Assembly: GCA_002449335.1 (NCBI GenBank)
Contig: DKDL01000062.1
Location: 1-27,250 of the forward strand
DNA from: Succinatimonas sp. UBA6849
GTDB taxonomy: Bacteria; Pseudomonadota; Gammaproteobacteria; Enterobacterales; Succinivibrionaceae
Direction of reading: 5' to 3'
DNA length: 27,250 nt
Below the pieces are notes generated by a model. The model was given only the letters and a program-made list of their open reading frames with translations. It searched no databases and was not told the DNA's origin. Positions 1 to 7,226 of the stretch are shown here, one piece after another; the stretch's first letter is position 1; each line of letters starts with the position of its first letter. The translations under genes were made by a program, and so were the position numbers.

Positions 1-1
1 A

Positions 2-1282
2 GAAGTTAATGATCCAACTTCTTATGAAGAGATTTTAAAAGCCTTAATTAAATTTCATGACGACTATTTTGATGAAAAGAATCCTTCACAGTATTACTTT
101 AATATAACTCCAGGAACTCCTGCTATGCAGGCTATGACCTTGTTCTTAGCTGGCAGCAGATTTATTGGTTCAAAGTTCTATGCAACGAGAGATCCAAGAT
201 ATGCATCAAAGGATAAGCTCAGCTACTATCCGGTCCATGTTCCTTATACCTTACCTTCAGCTTTAACAGCTCCAACAGCTTCTACAAGCACCACAATTGA
301 TTATGATATTCGACAGGATGTTCTTACTCATTATGCTATATATCCATCGATTACCATCCTCTTAACCGGTGAATCAGGTGTTGGTAAAACAGAGTTTGCT
401 AAAGAAATTCATAATGCGCAAAAAGATAGTAAACCAGACAATTTCGTTTATGTTAACTGTGCAGAAATTGCAACTGATCCAAGCACCTTTAGTGTAGAGC
501 TCTTTGGTGCTAATAAAGGTGCTTATACAGGATTAACAAGTAACAGAACAGGTAAATTTGAACTGGCTCAAGGTGGAACCTTATTCTTAGATGAAATCGG
601 TGAAATTCCTTTTTCAATGCAGTCAATTCTCTTAAATGCAATACAGAATAAAGAAATTCGTAAATTTAATGACAATAAGATCATCAAATTGAAGAACGTG
701 AGAATTATCTCTGCAACCAATAAAGATCTGATTAAAGCTGTAGAAAAAGGTGAGTTCAGAGAAGATCTTTATTACAGAATTGCAATGTGCTGCGTTCCTT
801 TAAAACCACTAAGAGAAATAGCTGCAACAGATGAGATAACTTTTAAAAAATTGCTTGATGATACTTTAGGTAATATCGTAAAAGAGATCCCTGATTTTAA
901 AGATTATGCAAAGGTGGATGATGTTGCCTATGAATTTATTAAAAATCAGAACTGGCCTGGTAATTTAAGACAGTTGCATCATGTCTTATTGTTATCATGT
1001 GTTGATGTTATTCAAAGTAAAACAGGCAGAATAACCAAATCAGTTATTGAAAAACAGTTATCAAGAATGATCATGCCTTCATCAAAAGTTGAAGAGGTAA
1101 GACCATCTGAAGATCCTGGTTTCATTCCTTCAAATCTTGAAGAATGGCTTTTAAATAAAAAGATTGAGTTTGTAAAAAGAGCTCTTGTCAAAGCTAAAGA
1201 CAACGTATCCTCAGCAAAAGATATTTTAGGTTGTGATTATCAGAACCTAAATAACTTTGTGAAAAAGCACGGTCTTAAGTGA
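2..1282 (+). CDS. CARF-domain sigma54-dependent transcriptional activator (RtcR-like), 5' end missing
   Basis: This is the 3' part of a gene that begins before the window; the frame is open from base 2 and gives 426 visible residues. The N-terminal remnant carries a CARF-type nucleotide-binding motif (NITPGTPAMQAM, bases 101-136) of the kind found in RtcR and CRISPR ring-nuclease or effector proteins. It is followed by a full sigma54-interacting AAA+ domain with Walker A GESGVGKT (about base 368), the sigma54-contact loop in the variant form GAYTG (about base 518), Walker B GTLFLDEIGE and the RxDLYYR region. The last 50 residues look like a Fis-type helix-turn-helix. Such proteins hydrolyse ATP to open sigma54 promoters, here presumably when the CARF domain binds a ligand. 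It converges on a type III CRISPR operon, which makes cyclic oligoadenylate a plausible ligand. That is inference, because RtcR itself is linked to RNA repair. Confidence 0.9.
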   Translation, partial: EVNDPTSYEEILKALIKFHDDYFDEKNPSQYYFNITPGTPAMQAMTLFLAGSRFIGSKFYATRDPRYASKDKLSYYPVHVPYTLPSALTAPTASTSTTIDYDIRQDVLTHYAIYPSITILLTGESGVGKTEFAKEIHNAQKDSKPDNFVYVNCAEIATDPSTFSVELFGANKGAYTGLTSNRTGKFELAQGGTLFLDEIGEIPFSMQSILLNAIQNKEIRKFNDNKIIKLKNVRIISATNKDLIKAVEKGEFREDLYYRIAMCCVPLKPLREIAATDEITFKKLLDDTLGNIVKEIPDFKDYAKVDDVAYEFIKNQNWPGNLRQLHHVLLLSCVDVIQSKTGRITKSVIEKQLSRMIMPSSKVEEVRPSEDPGFIPSNLEEWLLNKKIEFVKRALVKAKDNVSSAKDILGCDYQNLNNFVKKHGLK

Positions 1283-1309
1283 TCAATAATAACGAGAAAG
1301 AACTGAATA

Positions 1310-1336
1310 TAAGGCAGGTAATGATTACCTGCCTTA
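1310..1336. terminator. Bidirectional terminator hairpin between convergent genes
   Basis: There is a perfect 12-bp inverted repeat, TAAGGCAGGTAA / TTACCTGCCTTA, with a 3-base loop. It lies 28 bases past the activator stop codon and just past the stop of the convergent CRISPR operon. T-rich sequence (GTTTAAATTT) follows on the plus strand. The minus-strand side has only a short T run, so termination there is less certain. Confidence 0.75.
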
Positions 1337-1344
1337 GTTTAAAT

Positions 1345-3075
1345 TTAGTTCTTTTTTATCTTATTTCCTTTAACGACGTCGATTGGATCCAGTAGAACAA
1401 CTTTATCTGAAAAGCAAGGAGATTGACCTCTTAATTGCATATTTTGAGTTAGTGAATTGCTAGGTTTTTTCTCAAAATTAGTCATTGTCTCTAGTTCTTT
1501 TACGTATTTTTGCTCGTTAAAAGGAATTCCCTTTTCAAGGTTAGCGTAGTCTTCAAAAGCTTTGATGGCTTTGATTTTTAAGCTATTTTGTTCAGCTTCT
1601 TTTGCCTTCTTTTGATCGTCTTTAAGATTCTGTAATGAATTCAATCTTGATTTTAAGCTTTTGTACTTTTCAGTGATATTTTTAATATCTGTTTTAGAAA
1701 TACTTACATGCACAGAACCAAAGCCGACAGATTTTCCTGCTCCAAGTTTTAAGGCATGGTCTGGTTTATTATTCAGAACTTTTAGTATTACACCTAGCTC
1801 TGTGATATTAACTTTATCAAGATGAACAATAAATTTTGTTTCACTATCCTTGGCTATTGGTTTCAAAAGAGATGCTACATTGTTTTTTAGTATTTCACCT
1901 TGTTTTTCAGGATCTCTATGCCAGTAGAACTTTCTTCCCCTTAAGGCAGACTCTCTGCTGTTGTAATTGACAAGATCTCTTGAATTATTTTTTTTAGACT
2001 TATTTATATGAGGCTGACATAGGTAATGCGCTAAATCTGAGGCATGCGGAGTTCCTAATATACAAGTTAATTCTTCTGCTTTTTTAGTATGTTTATCAAA
2101 ATAAGCAGGTTCTATCGAAACTTTTCCTTTATAAGCTTCGTTTTGATTTGTGCATCCAAAAAGATGCAAAGCAAAATCATTTTTATAAGTTCTTGCTGGA
2201 CAGCCTTCAGCTAAAGTAAGATCCTTTGGTTTATATTTATATCCAATTCTAAAGTACCTTGCTGAACCTATAGCAATAATTTTATTTTCATCATCAGGAT
2301 CTACCGTGTAGAAAATTTTTCCTCCCTTTTCACTTCTCAAATTACTCTCTTCACGATCCCAAAGTTTGTTTTTTGCATCCTTTCTTTGAGTATCGAAGTC
2401 TTTCCATACTTCAGCAGGAACATCTAAAGGCTCTTCAGAATTTCTTTTAAAGCTGTAACAATTTTCTTTACCTTTAAATTTTCCTGTTTTATAGAAAGCA
2501 GGATCAGAATAATTTTCTTTTTTCACGTCAGCTGGATAAATTTTGTATTTAGAGCCGTTTCGTTTAATGAAACCTCCTAAAATTTTTTCACCTTGTTTTG
2601 GAAAGTTACCTAATCTCTTGTAATCACTGCCATCCTTTTCAGTCACATTACGATAAAATACCTTATTATCATTGATAATTGATATTGCAGATCTTGATAG
2701 AGCTTCAACGTAGCTTCTAATCATTCCCTTTAATGAGCTTCCTGGAATTACTAGTTTCCCATTATCTAATTTTAAGAACTCTCTTCCTTTATTATCTGTT
2801 TTTTCAGTCGAACTTGCGACGAGTAAAGGCGTTAATGCCTTTAATGTGCATTCAATAGTTCCTGAATATAGCTCCTTATCTGGTGATGGTCCTAAAAGGT
2901 TCTGATTATCATATGAAACAAAATTATATGGAGCTGTAGCAAAATGAGCAAATACTGTATTGCTACTCTTATTAGAGCTGTTTCGACTACCATTTCCACT
3001 ATGGTGAGTGTTACCATTGTGATAATTGCCTTTTGGTCTGTTATTATAATGAGAATTGTTATTTTGAAAGCTCAT
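1345..3075 (-). CDS. Large Cas7-like RAMP protein of the TIGR03986 type (resembles 'Cas7-insertion' of III-D variants)
   Basis: This 576-residue protein is the last gene of the operon. The start at 3075 is chosen over an ATG 36 bases upstream because GGGAG sits just before it and it lies one base past the csx19 stop. The first ~35 residues are low complexity (Asn, His, Ser, Gly). Then comes the APYNFV signature and a RAMP/Cas7 fold with an IPGSSLKGMIRS motif. A long charged insertion (about residues 130-400) follows, then the glycine-rich loop LGAGKSVGFGSV. A Lys/Glu-rich helical tail closes the protein. The signature and size fit TIGR03986 RAMP proteins, a backbone subunit of III-D complexes that contacts crRNA and target RNA. 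The Asp in the loop before IPGSS (SSTEKTDNKG) could be a target-RNA cleavage residue, but I cannot prove it. Family call is firm; exact place in the complex is inferred. Confidence 0.85.
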   Translation of the reverse strand: MSFQNNNSHYNNRPKGNYHNGNTHHSGNGSRNSSNKSSNTVFAHFATAPYNFVSYDNQNLLGPSPDKELYSGTIECTLKALTPLLVASSTEKTDNKGREFLKLDNGKLVIPGSSLKGMIRSYVEALSRSAISIINDNKVFYRNVTEKDGSDYKRLGNFPKQGEKILGGFIKRNGSKYKIYPADVKKENYSDPAFYKTGKFKGKENCYSFKRNSEEPLDVPAEVWKDFDTQRKDAKNKLWDREESNLRSEKGGKIFYTVDPDDENKIIAIGSARYFRIGYKYKPKDLTLAEGCPARTYKNDFALHLFGCTNQNEAYKGKVSIEPAYFDKHTKKAEELTCILGTPHASDLAHYLCQPHINKSKKNNSRDLVNYNSRESALRGRKFYWHRDPEKQGEILKNNVASLLKPIAKDSETKFIVHLDKVNITELGVILKVLNNKPDHALKLGAGKSVGFGSVHVSISKTDIKNITEKYKSLKSRLNSLQNLKDDQKKAKEAEQNSLKIKAIKAFEDYANLEKGIPFNEQKYVKELETMTNFEKKPSNSLTQNMQLRGQSPCFSDKVVLLDPIDVVKGNKIKKN

Positions 3076-3076
3076 A

Positions 3077-3529
3077 CTATTCTCCCTTCTCATATCCACA
3101 AAGACGATCAAATTCTTTTACAGGCATTCCATCAGCGTTGAATTTGAAATATTCTTTGTTTTTAATCTTGTTGTAGCCAGCTTGATAGATTTCTTTATTA
3201 ACTAAAGCTTTTCTTAGTAAATAGCCGGTTTCTCTTGTATAAGCTTTGTCAGATGATGTTTCATCATCAGTGATGCTTCTATATGAGAATGAACCTTCAT
3301 TTCTTTCTGCGCAAAACTCAGCTTTATCAGAAAAGACTTTTACGGATATTAGTTTATTTAGCTTATCTTCAGTAAGCTCTGATACCTTGCCTGATAAATA
3401 CTCTCTTGGAGTTTCAAGTAAAAAATAATCATCAGATACAAAAGCCGTCTGTATCTTGTTTAAGATCTCTTTAGTAGAACTTAAATCACCAGTTTCTAAC
3501 TTGTAACCTATTTCTTTTAACTCTGTCAT
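3077..3529 (-). CDS. csx19: Csx19-like small III-D protein (TIGR03984 type)
   Basis: This 150-residue protein sits between the double Cas7 gene and the TIGR03986 gene. Its ATG overlaps the upstream stop as ATGA, so translation is probably coupled. The central pattern YFLLETPREYLSGKV, then KLISVKVFSDKAEF, then ERNEGSFSYRSI matches my recollection of Csx19. In that family a 'LLeTP...G.v' strand is followed by 'L.e.RvF...aEl' and an 'R...f..R' segment. Csx19 accompanies III-D loci and is a structural accessory of III-D variant complexes; its biochemical role is not well defined. Position and length support the call, while the residue match is from memory and moderate. Confidence 0.6.
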   Translation of the reverse strand: MTELKEIGYKLETGDLSSTKEILNKIQTAFVSDDYFLLETPREYLSGKVSELTEDKLNKLISVKVFSDKAEFCAERNEGSFSYRSITDDETSSDKAYTRETGYLLRKALVNKEIYQAGYNKIKNKEYFKFNADGMPVKEFDRLCGYEKGE

Positions 3530-4965
3530 TTAATTAGCTCTCCATCGAGATCGTCTAACCACTGATTTAATTGTTCCTGATCTTTTACATCAAGGATTTC
3601 TTTTCCATGACTTACTTTTGCCTCAACATTCTGTAATGCAGTAAGAATGCCTTTATCAAGATCCTTAATTCTTACAACACCGTTGCCTCTATTAGTACCA
3701 CCGCCAATAGGAGCATCACCTGTGCAGATATCAAGTAGAGCATGCATTAGAACTGCTGTTTGGAATGCGGTCAGATCAGTAAATTCAATTTCTGTTTTTA
3801 AAAGTAAACCTGACTCCCAAATAGGAGCTTCGTCAAATAAAGCTCCATCAATAGCACCACCTGTGAATCTGTCAATAGCAACATGCTGAACATGTTGTGC
3901 TTTATCAACATCAAGGTAGATATCTGAGCACTTGATGTGACCTGCACTGCCATTTTTGCCAGATACTGAACCAAAAATTCTGTTTAACTCATCATTATGG
4001 TCATTGTCTTTATCAAGAGCTTTTAGAATGTCAAAAACTCTATGGCGAATTACACCTCTTAATGAAGAGCCAGGTATGGTGTACTTGTAAATGTAGTCAT
4101 GTTTCTTGCTATTTAGTATTGGCGTCATTAAGCACACCATGTCAACTTCAGAGTCTTTAGAGTTTGTACCACCAACCAAGATAGGCCCGTTGCTTACTAG
4201 AGGTAAAACAAGTTTACCTGTATAAAGAGAACCATCTTTTGAAGTAAAGTCATCAACTTTTAATAGCTCTACGCTATGTCCTTCGTTATCAGCGAATACA
4301 GGTGAATCTGAGAGATTTAGATAGGTCTCTAAATCATCTTTGTTCTTAAGATTTAGTTCTTTAACTTCAGCATAGGTGCAGACAACTTTTCCATAGCCAC
4401 TAACTGTTTTACCACCGAATGTAATCAGTCCCTGTTTTATTGCAGAACATAGTTTTAAAAAGGCATCACTTTTATCTGCACTTAACTCTTCGTTCCAACC
4501 GTCAAGCTTTAATTCGATAGCAAATTTGACGCCTGGAGGTACGATTTCTTCATCGTACTTGCCACCATCTGTTGCTGTTCCTTTTTCAAGATCAATATTT
4601 ACATGATCTCTTACAAAAGGACCAACACCAAAGCCGATGTCATTTCCTGAAGCAATTTTTTTGAATGCATAATTCTCATCAAAATCTAGCAATAAGGCAT
4701 CTGAGCACCATACTAGAGATGCACTTTGATCCACGGTTGAGTTAGATGAATTGGTTTTAGTGGCATTATGGTGACCAAAAAGAATATCTTCTTGTTTAGG
4801 TTCAGCATCTCTTACGTAACTTCTTAGAATACCAGCAACAGAGCTACCTTGAATTCTCCAAAGGCCATAAGAATCTCTGTTTACAGGTTGGTCAAGGCTA
4901 GGATTTGAACCACCACCGCAATGTAGAGGTGTTTTAGTTTGAAGGATAAATCTTGCAATATACAT
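3526..4965 (-). CDS. Double Cas7 (Cas7-2x) RAMP backbone subunit
   Basis: This 479-residue protein holds two Cas7/Csm3-like units in one chain. Unit one (about residues 1-200) has the CGGGSNPSLDQPVNRD loop with candidate catalytic D25, then RIQGSSVAGILR in place of IPGSSLKG, and the glycine loop FGGKTVSGYGKV. Unit two (about 245-435) has VGGTNSKDSEVD, then IPGSSLRGVIRHRV, the thumb-type segment HVAIDRFTGGAIDG, and PIGGGTNRGNGV. In type III complexes each Cas7 binds six nucleotides of crRNA and cuts target RNA with an Asp in the first loop. Both units keep acidic residues there, so RNase activity is likely retained. The start lies 3 bases past the csx10 stop behind AGAGAGG. Fusions of two Cas7 units are typical of III-D variants. 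Confidence 0.85.
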   Translation of the reverse strand: MYIARFILQTKTPLHCGGGSNPSLDQPVNRDSYGLWRIQGSSVAGILRSYVRDAEPKQEDILFGHHNATKTNSSNSTVDQSASLVWCSDALLLDFDENYAFKKIASGNDIGFGVGPFVRDHVNIDLEKGTATDGGKYDEEIVPPGVKFAIELKLDGWNEELSADKSDAFLKLCSAIKQGLITFGGKTVSGYGKVVCTYAEVKELNLKNKDDLETYLNLSDSPVFADNEGHSVELLKVDDFTSKDGSLYTGKLVLPLVSNGPILVGGTNSKDSEVDMVCLMTPILNSKKHDYIYKYTIPGSSLRGVIRHRVFDILKALDKDNDHNDELNRIFGSVSGKNGSAGHIKCSDIYLDVDKAQHVQHVAIDRFTGGAIDGALFDEAPIWESGLLLKTEIEFTDLTAFQTAVLMHALLDICTGDAPIGGGTNRGNGVVRIKDLDKGILTALQNVEAKVSHGKEILDVKDQEQLNQWLDDLDGELIK

Positions 4966-4968
4966 TTG

Positions 4969-6582
4969 TTAACCTCTCTTAGCCTTCATGTCCCATTCTT
5001 TTAACATGTTTAAAAGAGCTTGGCGGTAGTACTCTTTAAAAAGCAACTCTTTGTCTTTTTCGCTTGCAATATCTTCAAGGAATTTAGGAAGTTCTTTTTC
5101 TAATTTGAAATTTTCTTCAAATTTATTGGGGCTTAAAAAGTTCTCCATAATCTCAGACATTTTTTCTTCATTTCCATTTTTAAATGGAGATGATCCCCAT
5201 GAGTTATCCCACTGGACTCCAGGAGTTTTCTTTAGAATATCTTTAAATTTTGGCAGCCAATCGTCTTGATGAACAGAAGAAATCATATTTCTTAGATTTC
5301 CTCTCTGATTAGCACTAATCTTTGAAGAATTTTGCTGAGATTTGATGAAAGCTACAATTTTGTTATTAGATGTGAATTTCTGTGCATTTTCTCTTGCAAT
5401 TCTATAAATGGCTCTTGTTTTTAAAAGATTCAGAACATTTTTGTTTGCTAATTTTGAAGCTGTTTCTTTAAGTGTATTTTTCTCGTTGATATCAGATGTA
5501 TCAACAAATGGTTTTATTAAAAATTCTGGATTTACAAGAATTCTTCCATAGCCTTCATTAGTAGAGCCACCGATAGCTTCTGGTAACTTGGAAACAACCT
5601 TGTCAAATGTAATTTCAATTACAGAGCCTTGAACTAGCATCTGTCTTGCTTTTCTAGGAAGTGACCACAGGTTGTTAAATCCATTAAGATTGTCGTAGAG
5701 ACAATAACGTTTAGAAATTTTGGCGTTACTAAAATACTTTTGCAGCTCTTTCTCTAAATTGTTCAAAGGTAATTCCCATGATCTGTTTGAAATGTATCCA
5801 GATAGTAAGAACAACTTAGCTGTATTACCCTCTACATTTTGAGAAGCTACATCTCCACAAGATAGAACTTTAGCAGATACCTTGCCGTAACCTGCACTTC
5901 TTGAATGTCCTATGTGTAGATTGCTGATACTGTCTAAGAGTGTTTTCAAACTTTGTTCACAAGTATCATCACAATAGATCTCGCTTATGAATTTAGCTCC
6001 TTTTCCTAAAGCGCTAAACCCAAATAACTGACCATCAGCAGCAGTTCTATCTTTGCCGATAGCAACATGCATGTTCCATGTTTGAAGAATATTAGGTTGG
6101 CATTTTTTCTCTTGTGTCATAAAACCCAAATCTAATTTCTTTAGCTTAATAGCTTCTTTATCACTTAGATTCCACTCTTTTTTATCTTTTTGAATAAGCT
6201 GTATTAATGTTGTATCAGAATTAAGTTCAATTGAACTTAGGTTTAGTACGTGGCTATTATCAGCGTTTTTTGATCCTACTGATGGTAATCCACCGTAGTT
6301 CTTTAGTTTCTGATAGCAAAGAGGTACTGGTACGGTTTGCTCATCTCCAGCTAAAGGAAAAGCATGTCCCCACTTTACTTTTGAGTTTAAAAACAGGTTG
6401 TTGAACTCATTTGAATCATCAGGAGCAACATTAGGATTATTTCTTTTCCATGCACTAGCTAATGCACCCAATAACATATTTCCAGGAATGTACTCTAATG
6501 TTTTATGTGTCTGACCTTCAGTAGTACCATCAGTAATAACAAGAGGCTGCAAAGCTTCTAGTTTTAATTTAATTACTTTCAC
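4969..6582 (-). CDS. csx10: Csx10 (Cas5 of type III-D) with long helical C-terminal domain
   Basis: The 537-residue product starts at a GTG that overlaps the upstream cas7 stop as GTGA, with GGAGAT as ribosome site. The N-terminus (PLVITDGTTEGQTHKTLEYIP, then GNMLLGALASAW) is the Csx10 pattern. Two glycine loops follow, IGHSRSAGYGKV (residues 224-235) and IGGSTNEGYGRI (337-348), the second behind QGSVIEITF, again as in Csx10. Csx10 acts as Cas5 and holds the crRNA 5' tag. Residues ~365-537 are predicted from composition to be almost entirely helical, with no RAMP motif. No separate small subunit (Cas11/Csm2/Cmr5) gene is present, so this tail may be a fused Cas11-like domain. The family is well supported; the Cas11 reading is inference. 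Confidence 0.85.
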   Translation of the reverse strand: MKVIKLKLEALQPLVITDGTTEGQTHKTLEYIPGNMLLGALASAWKRNNPNVAPDDSNEFNNLFLNSKVKWGHAFPLAGDEQTVPVPLCYQKLKNYGGLPSVGSKNADNSHVLNLSSIELNSDTTLIQLIQKDKKEWNLSDKEAIKLKKLDLGFMTQEKKCQPNILQTWNMHVAIGKDRTAADGQLFGFSALGKGAKFISEIYCDDTCEQSLKTLLDSISNLHIGHSRSAGYGKVSAKVLSCGDVASQNVEGNTAKLFLLSGYISNRSWELPLNNLEKELQKYFSNAKISKRYCLYDNLNGFNNLWSLPRKARQMLVQGSVIEITFDKVVSKLPEAIGGSTNEGYGRILVNPEFLIKPFVDTSDINEKNTLKETASKLANKNVLNLLKTRAIYRIARENAQKFTSNNKIVAFIKSQQNSSKISANQRGNLRNMISSVHQDDWLPKFKDILKKTPGVQWDNSWGSSPFKNGNEEKMSEIMENFLSPNKFEENFKLEKELPKFLEDIASEKDKELLFKEYYRQALLNMLKEWDMKAKRG

Positions 6583-7223
6583 TTTACATCTCCTTTTAAT
6601 ACTTCAGGAAGTTCAATTTTATTTTGTTCTAGACCTTTAACTGTTATCTTGCACTTTCCAAGACCTCTGGCACGGTCTCCTCCAATACTCTTTACAGCAG
6701 CACATACAGCAGATAGGTAGCTATCAAGCCACTTTTCAGATAAGTTCTGGTTATTTTCAATTTCGATATCAGCTTCAAGTTCAAGCTCAGGAATACCACA
6801 CTCAAGCCTTCTTAAAGATCCATCAACTACTTGCTTATCTTCTTTTAGCTTGGTTTCACTTCTATATGAAATCATGTCTTTTAAAGCATCTTGTTTGGCA
6901 TCGCTATCGATACTGTTTAACAGTGAGGTCAAATCTTCATCTAGGTGAGCACCACCTACACGAATGATTCCTGTTTGATTTACTTTGTCATCTTGAGATG
7001 CAGTTCCAAATATAATTTCATTAACTTTCTTTAAATCATCTCTGCCTTCACATCTAGCTAAAAGATTAGCTCCCTCTCTTAAAGCGCCTTTAACAGCTCT
7101 TCCTGGAATATATGGAAAGCCATTGCTATCTCTAGAAATCTTGTTATCAGCTAAATAGCCGTCACCTATACCACTTGAAACCTGCCACTCTGACAGAAAT
7201 TTAATTACAATCTTTCTTATCAT
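6579..7223 (-). CDS. cas7: Cas7 (Csm3-like) single-domain RAMP backbone subunit
   Basis: The 214-residue protein begins 3 bases after the cas10 stop. It shows the Csm3-type layout: first loop SGIGDGYLADNKISRD with acidic residues D21 and D26, either of which may be the target-RNA cleaving residue. This runs into FPYIPGRAVKGALRE, the usual IPGSSLKG element, and near the C-terminus comes the glycine-rich loop IGGDRARGLGKCKI. It forms part of the crRNA-binding backbone. It ends with a 4-base GTGA overlap into csx10, so the two are likely translationally coupled. In fused III-D variants the equivalent Cas7 is joined to Cas5-Cas11 in one chain, and here the junction falls exactly at this overlap. 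Confidence 0.88.
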   Translation of the reverse strand: MIRKIVIKFLSEWQVSSGIGDGYLADNKISRDSNGFPYIPGRAVKGALREGANLLARCEGRDDLKKVNEIIFGTASQDDKVNQTGIIRVGGAHLDEDLTSLLNSIDSDAKQDALKDMISYRSETKLKEDKQVVDGSLRRLECGIPELELEADIEIENNQNLSEKWLDSYLSAVCAAVKSIGGDRARGLGKCKITVKGLEQNKIELPEVLKGDVK

Positions 7224-7226
7224 GGC

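Noticed and set aside
3076..3111. An upstream in-frame start for the TIGR03986-type gene
   Set aside because: It lies inside csx19, while ATG at 3075 has GGGAG at proper distance and begins one base past the csx19 stop.
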